From NCBI RefSeq assembly GCF_030815985.1, contig NZ_JAUSXM010000001.1:6076001-6140000 (forward strand): a DNA stretch of 64,000 nt, read 5' to 3'. Shown here piece by piece: positions 50,650 to 59,648 of the stretch. A model generated the notes under the pieces. That model had not been told where the DNA came from and made no database searches. It was given only the letters and a program-made list of their open reading frames with translations. Position 1 is the first letter of the stretch, and every line of letters begins with the position of its first letter. Source of the DNA: Paenibacillus sp. W2I17. GTDB taxonomy: Bacteria > Bacillota > Bacilli > Paenibacillales > Paenibacillaceae. The position numbers were made by a program, and so were the translations under genes.

Positions 50650-51096
50650 ATGACAAAACATATTCAGGCGTATTTTCGAACCGAAGACGAGGCAGAGGGA
50701 GCAAGAACTTCACTTCAGACGTTCCGTACAGAGCATTTGGAAGTAGGTCAGCTTGATAGTGCGATAGGTAGAGACACGCGTGTTATGGTGCCACTGGTGC
50801 CTTATAATACAGCAGGTGGCGTAGGTACCAACGGAGCAATGGGTGTAGGTGCAGCCCCGGGTGTTCCAGCCAGCGAAAATGTGATCCCTGTGGTAGCCAA
50901 TGTGGACCGTGATGCAGAACGGGATACTCGTGACAGAGTGAATGAGGATGGAGACATGCTGAGTGCTGCGGATGTGTCTTCGGCCGATTATGATGATCTG
51001 CATTATGTTCTGTCTGCCAAAGTAAGGGATGAGGATTATGACGAGATTGTTCATAAGCTTCGTTCCAACCATGCCTATGTGGAAGAGTTGAACTAA
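50650..51096 (+). CDS. Hypothetical protein, possible general stress (Gsp17M-like) type
   Basis: This 148-aa protein has two halves with similar alternating pattern: an N-terminal part (HIQAYFRTEDEAEGARTSLQ) and a C-terminal part (HYVLSAKVRDEDYDEIVHKL), joined by a Gly/Ala/Val-rich loop (about residues 55-80) and a charged stretch (DRDAERDTRDRVNEDGD). The layout suggests a ferredoxin-like or YflT/Gsp17M-like fold, but no catalytic motif is seen. ATG 50650 follows GGAGGG. It lies next to the PfpI-family stress gene, which is the main hint to a stress role. Confidence 0.6.
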   Translation: MTKHIQAYFRTEDEAEGARTSLQTFRTEHLEVGQLDSAIGRDTRVMVPLVPYNTAGGVGTNGAMGVGAAPGVPASENVIPVVANVDRDAERDTRDRVNEDGDMLSAADVSSADYDDLHYVLSAKVRDEDYDEIVHKLRSNHAYVEELN

Positions 51097-51114
51097 CGTG
51101 TAGATACTTCTTGG

Positions 51115-51162
51115 CCCTTGCACTGCTTGACTATAGAGTCGAGTAATGTGCAAGGGTTTTTT
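51115..51162 (+). terminator. Rho-independent terminator
   Basis: CCCTTGCAC (51115-51123) pairs with GTGCAAGGG, with an inner GACT/AGTC stem, followed by TTTTTT. Confidence 0.9.
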
Positions 51163-51210
51163 AATCAGGAGGATATTAAAAAACTAATTTATAAAGCGCT
51201 ATCATTTTTG

Positions 51211-51229
51211 TAATATTACTGTAATATTA
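51211..51229. promoter_or_regulatory. Palindromic operator-like site
   Basis: TAATATTACTGTAATATTA is a perfect 9-bp inverted repeat around one base. It overlaps a potential -35 TTGTAA (51208-51213) with ATACAT 17 bp further. It could be a repressor site for the short transcript that ends at 51299-51330. Confidence 0.35.
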
Positions 51230-51298
51230 GATACATAAGCCTTTAACATAGTGGGCTTATAATAACACACATGACCCCCTTTTTTTATATATCCTTTG

Positions 51299-51330
51299 AG
51301 CCTGCACACCGTGTGCAGGCTATTTTTTTT
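51299..51330 (+). terminator. Orphan Rho-independent terminator
   Basis: AGCCTGCACACCGTGTGCAGGCT (arms 51299-51308 and 51312-51321) followed by ATTTTTTTT. No gene lies between it and the terminator 140 bp upstream, so it may end a small RNA starting near 51240. Confidence 0.85.
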
Positions 51331-51439
51331 GAGCTGAGAATGTGTATGTTTTGGGCAGAGCTTACCCCTTTATTCAATTTTTGCTAAAATAGAGAGATGG
51401 GTTTATATATTACTACAGCGAATTGTTTTCATAGTTGGG

Positions 51440-51661
51440 CTACATAGGACGGTAAATCGAGCTCCAGCGATTGGGTTCAGGCGAATCCAATCCTATGACA
51501 GAGAGTATGAGGAACTCATCGCCAGAGTGATCCGTCATATTCCAGATGAACATATACTCGCTGAAACGGCCCCGCCTTTTTATATAAGTACGGGACAGCC
51601 GTTTCTGCTTGATCGATGGAATTTGAAAGTTATATAGAATGCCTCGTTTGAGAAATGACAC
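51440..51661 (-). CDS. Possible small protein of 73 residues
   Basis: The minus-strand frame begins MSFLKRGILYNFQIPS and ends WSSIYRPM, with natural-looking composition but a weak ribosome binding site (GTAGGT). The plus strand over the same DNA is also open for a long way (YDREYEELIARVIRHI) but has no start codon. One may be a gene or a decayed remnant. The stretch 51163-51727 otherwise holds only the palindrome and orphan terminator. Confidence 0.3.
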   Translation of the reverse strand: MSFLKRGILYNFQIPSIKQKRLSRTYIKRRGRFSEYMFIWNMTDHSGDEFLILSVIGLDSPEPNRWSSIYRPM

Positions 51662-51727
51662 CTACAATGCTAAAGCAACAGAGTTCTCATGCGAATGGCT
51701 AGAGACAGATTTAAGGGGGAATTAGTT

Positions 51728-52996
51728 TTGAGTAAGGTTGGAAGAAATGATTTATGCCCATGCGGTAGTGGGAAAAAATATAAGAAATGTTGTCTGAACA
51801 AGGAGTCCTCTGCAGTAGAATCCATACTGGGGATAATATCAACGGAGCAACCGGTTCGGGAAGCCTCCATTCAGCCTGAGAGCAAACTGACCTTGACCAA
51901 GCTGAAAAAGATGGTGGCAAGTGATTTGAAATGGGAGCATCCGGCTCACGAACAGCTGGCCCTGCAGACTATTGAGAACATGAGGAACCAATACGAGCCA
52001 GAGGTAATTTTGGAAGCTCTGGTGCTATGGAACGGCTACTCCCGTCAGACCCGCCCTACTGTGAAGAAGACAGGCTCGTTCTCTGCTGCAATTGAGTATT
52101 TGCTGTCCGAGGAATACGGCTTCAATGTCTCAAAGGCTGAGTTGGCTGATAAATATGAGGTAACGACAGGCACGATCTCCCGGAAGGTTAAGGAGATGAA
52201 TAGTTACATCGAAGAATACGGCATGGGCGGTGAAACGGACGAGCTATTGATGCTGAACGGTCCAGGCACATCGAAAGACAAAGCACAGGCTCTGCTGTCT
52301 AAGGCGATGGAAGCGAGCTCTTCCAAACGGAGAGTACATCTGGCGGAAACAGCGCTGGAGATGTATCCTGACAGTTCTGATGCGTATCTCATTTTGGCTG
52401 AGGAATCGGACAATGAGCATGATGCACGATCTTACCTCAAGGAAGGAATCGCTGCTGGCAAACGTGAACTGGGCGAACTGTTCTTTGAGGAGAACAAAGG
52501 GGACTTCTGGGGGCTTCATGAGACTCGTCCCTATATCCGGATATGCAAAAGCTATGCCGAATCCTGCTGGTTTGGCGGAGATACCAAAGAAGCAGCACAG
52601 ATCCTGGAGCATATGCTAGAGCTTAATACGGAAGACAATACCGGAGCACGTTACCTGCTCGCTGCTGTGTATTTGAACAGTAACCAATTGGATCAGGCAG
52701 AGCAATTGCTGGAGGAGTATGGAAGAGGTGACACCGCAACTGCCTTTGCCTATGACAAGATCATTCTGGAGTATAAGAAAAACGGAATCACCTCCCAGCT
52801 CAAAATGCTGTACCGTGTGGCCCGGGGTGTGAACAAACATGTGCCTGATTACCTGTTGGGTTTGAAGCGGCTGCCGCATAACCTCCCTGACTTTGTCGGA
52901 ATGGGCGACTCCGACGAAGCGATTGAATATGTCATTATGCATTCCCGTTTATGGGCGAGCACGCCGGATCTGTTGAAGTGGATGCTGCAACAATAG
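51728..52996 (+). CDS. SEC-C zinc-finger protein with HTH and TPR-like region
   Basis: The 422-aa protein opens with a SEC-C metal-binding motif at residues 8-20 ([14 protein letters not shown]), the zinc ligand set also found at the end of SecA. A helix-turn-helix follows at about 130-155 ([19 protein letters not shown]), then a C-terminal helical repeat region resembling TPRs (about 190-400; [39 protein letters not shown]). TTG 51728 lies 7 nt after AAGGGGGA; an upstream in-frame ATG (51689) has no site. Function unknown; a nucleic-acid or ribosome/chaperone-linked role is possible from the domains. Confidence 0.7.
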   Translation: MSKVGRNDLCPCGSGKKYKKCCLNKESSAVESILGIISTEQPVREASIQPESKLTLTKLKKMVASDLKWEHPAHEQLALQTIENMRNQYEPEVILEALVLWNGYSRQTRPTVKKTGSFSAAIEYLLSEEYGFNVSKAELADKYEVTTGTISRKVKEMNSYIEEYGMGGETDELLMLNGPGTSKDKAQALLSKAMEASSSKRRVHLAETALEMYPDSSDAYLILAEESDNEHDARSYLKEGIAAGKRELGELFFEENKGDFWGLHETRPYIRICKSYAESCWFGGDTKEAAQILEHMLELNTEDNTGARYLLAAVYLNSNQLDQAEQLLEEYGRGDTATAFAYDKIILEYKKNGITSQLKMLYRVARGVNKHVPDYLLGLKRLPHNLPDFVGMGDSDEAIEYVIMHSRLWASTPDLLKWMLQQ

Positions 52997-53126
52997 AGGA
53001 ATAAGAAGCGAATAGAAGTTGGAATTCATATGATGAATCCAGCTTCTATTATCCGTGATTTCTGTGACTCCCCATCCGGTGCAGCGTGTGAGCAAAATTT
53101 TTAGAGCTATCTTTTCGTGTTAACCC

Positions 53127-53155
53127 TTGACTTTAGCACTGCGGTTCATTACAAT
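53127..53155 (+). promoter_or_regulatory. Sigma-A promoter of the hisS-aspS T-box transcript
   Basis: TTGACT (53127-53132), a 17-bp spacer and TACAAT (53150-53155), about 660 bp before hisS. Confidence 0.75.
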
Positions 53156-53204
53156 CAGAAAATAATACGTTGACTACAGTCAATACAAGTCGATTTTTGA
53201 ACTA

Positions 53205-53560
53205 TATTACTGATTTGATGACGGGACCAAGTACTCCGTGCCCACATGACCAGAGAGGAATCCCAAGGCTGTAAGGATTCTCTTGATGAGCGGACGAATG
53301 ACTTCCCCGAGAACAGACGGCGAACACAGCAGATATGATCTGTTGACCAGTAGCTGGCCTGCGCAGGACGTGCGTTACACGTAGAGCGGAATATCTGCTT
53401 GATCAGGGTGCTGTATGCAATCCTGAATCATCAGAGATCACCTGAACGGCTAAAGTGTCAGGTTTCCGGAATGTGGGTGGTACCACGGGTGAATGTATAT
53501 TACACAATCTCTCGTCCCTTTGTTTGCTGTATACACAGCGACAGGGCGAGGGGTTTTTTT
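53205..53560 (+). promoter_or_regulatory. T-box leader controlling hisS-aspS
   Basis: The T-box sequence GGGTGGTACCACG lies at 53475-53487, and a terminator hairpin CTCGTCCC/GGGCGAG (53511-53518/53544-53550) with a T run follows. In stem I the AGTA motif (53230-53233) faces GAACACA (53322-53328) after the pairing CCGT/ACGG (53236-53239/53317-53320). The specifier is most simply CAC (His), overlapping AAC (Asn). Distal loop sequence AGAGAGGAATCCC and GGATTCTC are typical. Uncharged tRNA binding would favour the antiterminator and let transcription reach hisS. Confidence 0.92.
53511..53559 (+). terminator. T-box terminator hairpin
   Basis: CTCGTCCC with GGGCGAG (one bulged base) and an inner CTGT/ACAG, followed by seven T. 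It competes with the antiterminator formed by the T-box sequence. Confidence 0.85.
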
Positions 53561-53567
53561 GTTATAT

Positions 53568-53783
53568 AAGTTGATTTAAAAGAAATACACGAAAACGGAG
53601 AGGGCAGAAAAAACCTGTAAAAGCGAAGCGTTCGCCTAAAAGCTTTCTGAAAGAAAGCTGCATCGGAAGCATATGCTATCACCGGATTTCCACATTATAA
53701 AATTAATTCAATAAATCTGGGGATAACAGCGATTGTAAGGTTGTTCTGCCCGCGCAGTGATCACGTGTAGAATTTTTTAACTT
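53568..53783. repeat. Structured intergenic repeat, copy A
   Basis: This 216-bp element begins AAGTTGA and ends TTAACTT, with imperfect inverted ends (TACACG near 53586 and CACGTGTA near 53762). It shares blocks with copy B at 58068-58245: AACGGAGAGG, CAGAAAAAA, AGCGAAGCGTTCGCCT, TATCACCGGATTT, AAATCTGGGGATAACAGCGAT and TTCTG. Copy A carries an extra hairpin AGCTTTC/GAAAGCT at about 53641-53659. It lies between the T-box terminator and hisS, so it is in the hisS mRNA. Confidence 0.8.
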
Positions 53784-53816
53784 TTAGAGAAAAAAATCAA
53801 TGCTGGAGGGATCAAG

Positions 53817-55070
53817 ATGGCTTTTCAAAAACCGACTGGAACGCAGGACTTACTGCCTGGAGTTGTCGAGAAATGGCAGTACGTAGAAGAAAAAGCACGA
53901 GATCTGTGTCGACGGTTTAATTACCGTGAGATTCGCACACCGATCTTCGAACAGACTTCTTTATTTGTACGCGGTGTAGGAGAGACTACCGATATCGTTG
54001 AGAAAGAAATGTATACCTTTGATGACAAAGGCAATCGCAGCATGACTCTTCGTCCAGAGGGAACAGCGGGTGTTGTCCGTGCGTATGTAGAGAATAAAAT
54101 CTACGGCGAACCGGATGTGAGCAAGCTCTATTACATCGGTCCGATGTTCCGGTACGAGCGTCCGCAGGCAGGCCGTCAACGTCAGTTCCACCAGTTTGGT
54201 GTAGAAGCCATCGGTGCACTGGACCCGGCGATTGATGCCGAAGTGATCGCACTTGGCTACCAATTGTGCGTGGAACTCGGCTTGAAGGATGTCAAAGTAG
54301 AGATCAACTCCGTTGGTAACTCGACCAGCCGTGCAGAATATCGCGAGACGTTACTTGGGTTCCTTAGACCGATGAAAGACAGCCTGTGCAAGGACTGCCA
54401 GTCCCGCATGGAGCGTAATCCGCTGCGTGTGCTCGATTGCAAAGTTGATCAGGACAAATTCGTTGGGGCACCTTCCATACTGGATAGCCTGGATGAAGAG
54501 TCTTTGAATCACTTTGCCAAGCTGCAGGCTTACCTGGATGATTTCGGAGTGGATTATGCTGTGAACAATCGTCTTGTACGGGGCTTGGATTATTACACAC
54601 TGACTGCGTTTGAATTAAAAGCCCAAGGTATTGGAGCAATAGATACGGTTGGCGGCGGTGGTCGGTACAATGGTCTCGTTGGAGATATCGGCGGACCTGA
54701 TCAGCCGGGCATCGGCTTCGGTATTGGTCTGGAGCGTATTCAACTGATTCTGGAGCACCAAAACATTGAGGTTACTACACTGGCTCCACTGGATGTGTAC
54801 TTTGTTGCTCTGGGAGAGGCAGCTGATCGTGAAGTGAACCGTCTGTTGTTCAAACTTCGTCAGTCGGGACTGTCTGGGGAACGTGATTATCTGGGCCGTA
54901 AAATGAAAGCACAGATGAAATCAGCTGACCGTTTCAAATCCCGCTATACTGCCATCCTTGGTGATGACGAGCTGGAGCGTGGTGAGATCGCCCTCAAGTC
55001 GATGGATACGGGTGAACAACAAACCGTGAAGCTGGATGATCTGGTAGCGGCAATTCGCGAAGGTAAATAA
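53817..55070 (+). CDS. hisS: Histidyl-tRNA synthetase
   Basis: A class II synthetase of 417 aa. Motif 2 is present ([22 protein letters not shown]), as are the histidine-binding motifs [14 protein letters not shown] and [10 protein letters not shown], and motif 3 ([11 protein letters not shown]). A C-terminal anticodon-binding domain (about 325-417) completes it. GGAGG lies 8 nt before the ATG. Expression is under the T-box upstream. aspS follows after a 211-bp gap. Confidence 0.97.
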   Translation: MAFQKPTGTQDLLPGVVEKWQYVEEKARDLCRRFNYREIRTPIFEQTSLFVRGVGETTDIVEKEMYTFDDKGNRSMTLRPEGTAGVVRAYVENKIYGEPDVSKLYYIGPMFRYERPQAGRQRQFHQFGVEAIGALDPAIDAEVIALGYQLCVELGLKDVKVEINSVGNSTSRAEYRETLLGFLRPMKDSLCKDCQSRMERNPLRVLDCKVDQDKFVGAPSILDSLDEESLNHFAKLQAYLDDFGVDYAVNNRLVRGLDYYTLTAFELKAQGIGAIDTVGGGGRYNGLVGDIGGPDQPGIGFGIGLERIQLILEHQNIEVTTLAPLDVYFVALGEAADREVNRLLFKLRQSGLSGERDYLGRKMKAQMKSADRFKSRYTAILGDDELERGEIALKSMDTGEQQTVKLDDLVAAIREGK

Positions 55071-55281
55071 GCATGAAGTGTTACATTAAGTCTTAAACAT
55101 TCAAGTAAAACAATTGATCCGGCAAAATTACTGAGGTTCATCGACGTTTCCTTAAGCGGAAGTTGGCGAGCCAGAGGTAACATGCCTTTTCGAATACAGG
55201 GTCTACACGTAACCGGACTGTTGAAGAGCAGGTACTATCTGCCCATACAGAACGGAAATTCACATAATGAGGAGTTTGGTT
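55071..55281 (+). other. Gap between hisS and aspS
   Basis: No gene, T-box core or terminator is seen. A small hairpin GCAG/CTGC (around GTACTAT, near 55228-55242) and TTCC/GGAA near 55147-55161 are present. It is longer than usual for two genes in one operon. Confidence 0.4.
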
Positions 55282-57061
55282 ATGAAAAGAAGTCATCATT
55301 GCGGCGCATTAACACCCGCACACATCGGTGAAACAGTAACATTGAACGGTTGGGTTCAGACCCGTCGTGACTTGGGGGGTGTACTCTTCATCGACCTGCG
55401 TGATCGCAGCGGGGATTGTACAAGTTGTCTTTAACCCGGCTTATTCCGGTGAAGCTCTGCAAATCGCAGATCGCGTACGTAGCGAGTATGTTATCGCTGT
55501 AACAGGTAAAGTCGTTAAACGTGATGCAGAAACAGTTAACAAAAACCTGCCTACTGGCGAAATTGAAGTTCAAATTACAGAAATCGAAGTGCTGAACGCA
55601 GCAAAAACACCTCCATTCTTCATTGAAGATGGTGTTGAAGTTGATGAATCCCTTCGTTTGAAATATCGTTACCTGGACCTGCGTCGTCCGGAAATGTTCG
55701 AAACACTGAAACTGCGTTCCAAAGCATCCAAAGTGTTCCGTGACTACCTGGATGGAGAAGAGTTCGTTGAAGTGGAAACACCGATTTTGACTAAGAGCTC
55801 CCCGGAAGGTGCGCGTGATTATCTCGTACCGAGCCGTGTGCATGAAGGTGAATTCTTCGCCTTGCCACAATCCCCACAAATCTACAAACAGTTGCTGATG
55901 GTGGGCGGCGTTGAGCGTTACTATCAAATCGCTCGTTGTTTCCGGGATGAGGATCTGCGTGCAGACCGTCAACCAGAATTCACTCAAGTCGACATCGAGA
56001 CTTCTTTCTTGCAACAGGATGACCTGCTGCCAATGATGGAAGAACTGATGGCCAAATTGCTGCGTGAAACCAAAGGCATTGAGCTGGAACTGCCTTTCCA
56101 ACGGATTACGTATGCAGATGCAATGGGTAAATATGGTTCAGACAAACCAGATCTGCGCTTTGGTATGGAACTGGTTGAAATGAACGATATTGTAGTAAAC
56201 AGTGGTGTGAAAGTATTTGCTTCTGTCATCGAAAAAGGTGGAGAAGTGAAAGTGCTGAACGCTAAAGGCTGTGGCACATGGAGCCGTAAAGAGATCGATG
56301 ATCTCGGACCATTTGCTGCACGTTACGGTGCGAAAGGTCTGGCTTGGATTCAAGTGAAAGACGGCGAGTTCAAAGGGCCAATCGTGAAGTTCTTCACGCC
56401 TGAAGAAATCGTAGCTGTCAAAGAACGTACGGGTGCTGAAGATGGCGACTTGTTGCTCTTCTCCGCAGACACGAAAAAAGTGGTTGCTGACGTTCTTGGC
56501 GCACTGCGTCTGAAAATCGGCCGTCAACTTGGATTGATCGATGATAGCAAATTCAAATTTGCTTGGGTTGTGGACTTCCCACTCCTCGGATATGATGAAG
56601 ATGCGAAACGTTATGTGGCAGAACACCATCCGTTCACACGTCCAAAAGACGAAGATGTACATCTCTTCGACACTGATCCGGGTGCAATCCGCGCTCAAGC
56701 CTATGACCTTGTTCTCAATGGTTATGAAGTAGGTGGCGGTTCAATGCGTATCTACAAACGTGATGTTCAGGAGAAAATGTTTGCTGCCCTTGGACTCTCA
56801 CCAGAAGTAGCGAATGAGAAATTCGGCTATCTGTTGGAAGCATTCGAATATGGAACTCCACCGCATGGTGGTATTGCCTTTGGTCTGGACCGTCTTGTGA
56901 TGTTGCTGGCGGGTCGCACGAACTTGCGTGAAACGATTGCCTTCCCGAAAACGGCAAGTGCAACGGATCTGCTCATGAATGCACCTTCTGAAGTGGATGA
57001 CTCGCAATTGGAACAACTTCATATCCGCGTAGCCCGTAAACCGGTAGCGGAAAAGAAATAA
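55282..57061 (+). pseudogene. aspS: Aspartyl-tRNA synthetase, interrupted by a frameshift
   Basis: ATG 55282 (behind GAGGAG) starts [19 protein letters not shown] and reads [12 protein letters not shown] and FIDLRDRSG, the OB-fold anticodon domain. At GGGG (55411-55414) the frame breaks and stops at 55432. The correct continuation, [12 protein letters not shown] and onwards, lies in the +1 frame to 57061. Removing one G gives an intact 592-aa class II synthetase with motif 2 ([20 protein letters not shown]), the GAD insertion and motif 3 ([13 protein letters not shown]). The gene is expected to be essential, so a sequence error is the simplest reading; programmed shifting is not supported by a known slippery site. 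Confidence 0.9.
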
Positions 57062-57079
57062 AGGAGGCATCGATTCTCA

Positions 57080-57838
57080 ATGCTCCATCAATTTTCAAGA
57101 ACAGAACTTGCGATCGGACCTGAAGGTCTGGACGCATTGAAGAATAGTACAGTCGCTGTGCTCGGTATTGGCGGCGTAGGTGGAATTGCTGTAGAAGCTC
57201 TTGCCCGTAGCGGCGTTGGGCGCATCATCCTGATTGATAAAGACGTAGTGGACATCACCAATATTAACCGCCAGATTCATGCTCTGACCACGACAGTAGG
57301 GCAGAAAAAAGCGGATCTGATGGTGGAACGTGTGAAACTGATCAATCCGGAATGTGATGCGATTGCATTGAATATGTTTTACACGGAAGAAACGTATGAG
57401 GAATTGTTCAAATATGAACTGGATTATGTGCTGGATGCATCCGACACGATTATCTACAAAATCCATCTCATTAAAGAGTGCCTCAAACGTAAAATTCCGA
57501 TGATTTCCAGCATGGGTGCGGCGAATAAAATGGATCCAACGAAATTCCAGGTTGCAGATATTTCGAAAACAACCATGGACCCGATTGCCCGTGTTGTGCG
57601 GACTACACTTCGCAAAGACGGCATTAAAAAAGGTGTGAAGGTGGTCTTCTCGACTGAAAAGCCGATGAAACCGCGCGAGGACGTAACACAGAAAATCGTT
57701 CCCGAGAATGCTCCGGAAATTCGCAAGGCCAAACAGCCACCTGCGAGTAACTCATTCGTGCCTCCGGTAGCTGGACTGATTATGGTCAGTGTTGCGATTA
57801 AGGATTTGTTAGAAATTGCAGAGAACAAGCAGCAGTAA
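57080..57838 (+). CDS. tcdA: tRNA threonylcarbamoyladenosine dehydratase
   Basis: TcdA cyclises t6A37 to ct6A in tRNAs, with ATP, in the E1/ThiF superfamily. The 252-aa sequence has the nucleotide-binding motif LGIGGVGGIAVEALARSG at about residues 29-46, IDKDVVDITNINRQ, and DASDTIIYK in the catalytic region. It begins 18 bp after aspS, the same neighbour as in B. subtilis (yrvM). A general ThiF/MoeB role is less likely given the length and context. Confidence 0.9.
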   Translation: MLHQFSRTELAIGPEGLDALKNSTVAVLGIGGVGGIAVEALARSGVGRIILIDKDVVDITNINRQIHALTTTVGQKKADLMVERVKLINPECDAIALNMFYTEETYEELFKYELDYVLDASDTIIYKIHLIKECLKRKIPMISSMGAANKMDPTKFQVADISKTTMDPIARVVRTTLRKDGIKKGVKVVFSTEKPMKPREDVTQKIVPENAPEIRKAKQPPASNSFVPPVAGLIMVSVAIKDLLEIAENKQQ

Positions 57839-57854
57839 CTTGCTGCCAACTGAA

Positions 57855-57893
57855 GAAGCGTGGATGCCGATAAGGCATCTGCGCTTTTTTGTG
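57855..57893 (+). terminator. Rho-independent terminator after tcdA
   Basis: AAGCG/CGCTT and GATGCC/GGCATC form a stem with a TG/TG internal loop, followed by TTTTTT. Confidence 0.9.
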
Positions 57894-58067
57894 TGATCAT
57901 ACTTCGGAAGACCGGAGCGGATGGGACGTCAATCGTCTATGATAGCCGAACTGTATTCATAGATAAATGTCAGAGTTACGTCATGTACTTCAAAGTCAAA
58001 ACCGTGTATGATATTCACTGCTGCGCGAAATGATGATACATACATAATGAATTTACGGCCATATAGG

Positions 58068-58245
58068 TTCAACTTAACTTTTTACACGAGAACGGAGAGG
58101 ACAGAAAAAAGCTGGAGAAGCGAAGCGTTCGCCTTTATCACCGGATTTTCCCCTTGGAGAAGGAGATGCAAAAAATCTGGGGATAACAGCGATCGAAAGG
58201 TTATTCTGTCATCGGAGTGGCAAGTGTAAACATTCTTTAGTTGAA
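58068..58245. repeat. Structured intergenic repeat, copy B
   Basis: This 178-bp element starts TTCAACTTAA and ends TTAGTTGAA, so its termini are inverted. Inside, TTTTTACAC matches GTGTAAA and ACAGAA matches TTCTGT in inverted order, so it could fold into a long hairpin. It shares at least six conserved blocks with copy A (53568-53783). It lies just before the purine permease gene. The rest of the gap 57894-58276 shows no gene. Confidence 0.8.
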
Positions 58246-58276
58246 TTTATAATTAGAGAGAGGGGAATAGAACGAA

Positions 58277-59575
58277 ATGAAACACGGATGGATGACCAGA
58301 CGTCTTGGCATGGAGCCAGGAGACCAGTGGAAGAAGGAAGTTGTGGCGGGAGCCATTTCCTATTTTGCTGTGGTCTATATCGTTATGGTCAATGCTACAA
58401 TTCTTTCCGATGCCGGGATGCCCTTGCAGGCGGCCATGGTTGGAACCCTGCTGACATCCATTGCAGGCTGTTTGCTCATGGCATTTGGCGGAAAATCACC
58501 GATTATCGTGGTACCCGGAATGGGGATCAATGCATTTTTTACGTATACACTTGTACATTCCATGAAATTAAGCTGGCAAGAAGCGCTGGCCGTTGTAACC
58601 GTTACAGGTATACTGTTTGCCATTGTTGCGTTTACGTCACTATACAAAATGATCAGCGAAGCGATTCCAAAAAATCTGCAGCATGGGATTACGGTGGGAA
58701 TTGGTTTGTTTCTGACATTTATCGGTTTACAAAAAAGTGGAATTGTCATCGCACATCAGACCACGTTTGTTGCGATTGGGCATTTCAATGATCCGAATGT
58801 CATTACAGCCTGCGTTACGCTGGTGCTTGCCTTGATTTTATTTATACGGAACGTACAGGGTGGGCTTCTGATCAGTATTCTGGTCGGGACAGGCCTTGCC
58901 TATGTACTTGGAGCAGTGAACCCGGGTGAATCCGTATCAGCGATGGATGCGCTGCGTCAATACGGTGGGTTGTTTGGCGAATTGTCTTTGATGAAGCTGG
59001 CTGATGTTGCCTTCTGGATCGCGGTATTTTTGCTACTACTAATTGTGGTGTTCGAAAATATCGGATTAATTACCGCTCAGACACAGATGATTGGTCGTCC
59101 AGAGCGATTCAAAGGAAGTCTACGCGCCCTATCCATTAGTACCGTACTGGCAGGTGTATTCGGAAGCAGTCCTCCTGTTGCTGCAGCCGAGACTACAGCC
59201 GGAATTGCCGCAGGCGGTCGCACAGGTTTGACTCCACTCGTTACAGCCGTGTTATTCGGGGCTACTTTTTTCTTCATTCCGCTGCTCGGTTATATTCCAG
59301 ACAGTGCAATTGCGCCCATTTTGATCATTATTGGTGGCCTGATGGTCCAAGGTGTGAAAGATATGGATTTTGGTGACTTCACAGAGGCATTCCCGGCATT
59401 CCTGATCATGGTCATGATTCCATTTACATATAGCATCGTGGACGGTATGGCGTTTGGATTTATTGCCTATCCATTAGCGAAGCTGGCAGCAGGTCAGGGT
59501 AAACAGGTACCTGTGGTCATGTATGGCATTTCCATCCTCTTTTTAGCCAATTTTGTGTTGCATGGCGTTTTGTAA
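58277..59575 (+). CDS. NCS2 family purine permease, AzgA/PbuG type
   Basis: The 432-aa protein has about thirteen membrane segments and the AzgA-type motifs SYFAVVYIVMVNATILSDAG, VPGMGINAFFTYT, FENIGLITAQTQM and SSPPVAAAETTAGIAAGGRTG. The family imports hypoxanthine, guanine or adenine with protons. B. subtilis PbuG is preceded by a guanine riboswitch; none is visible here, and the leader carries the intergenic repeat instead. AGAGAGGGG lies before the ATG. The exact substrate cannot be told from sequence alone. Confidence 0.85.
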   Translation: MKHGWMTRRLGMEPGDQWKKEVVAGAISYFAVVYIVMVNATILSDAGMPLQAAMVGTLLTSIAGCLLMAFGGKSPIIVVPGMGINAFFTYTLVHSMKLSWQEALAVVTVTGILFAIVAFTSLYKMISEAIPKNLQHGITVGIGLFLTFIGLQKSGIVIAHQTTFVAIGHFNDPNVITACVTLVLALILFIRNVQGGLLISILVGTGLAYVLGAVNPGESVSAMDALRQYGGLFGELSLMKLADVAFWIAVFLLLLIVVFENIGLITAQTQMIGRPERFKGSLRALSISTVLAGVFGSSPPVAAAETTAGIAAGGRTGLTPLVTAVLFGATFFFIPLLGYIPDSAIAPILIIIGGLMVQGVKDMDFGDFTEAFPAFLIMVMIPFTYSIVDGMAFGFIAYPLAKLAAGQGKQVPVVMYGISILFLANFVLHGVL

Positions 59576-59648
59576 TAAGAAAAGGCAACGTCATGTAAAT
59601 TCATACGTATGATCTCTGGTGAGCAGATGGAGAACGGGAGGAACGGGA

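Noticed and set aside
53170..53183. Palindrome TTGACTACAGTCAA near the hisS promoter
   Set aside because: It is short, lies at the 5' end of the T-box transcript, and probably forms a small hairpin; there is no basis to name a regulator.
57894..58276. Guanine riboswitch before the purine permease
   Set aside because: The three-way junction core seen in purine riboswitches (TATAATCC type start and matching loops) could not be found.
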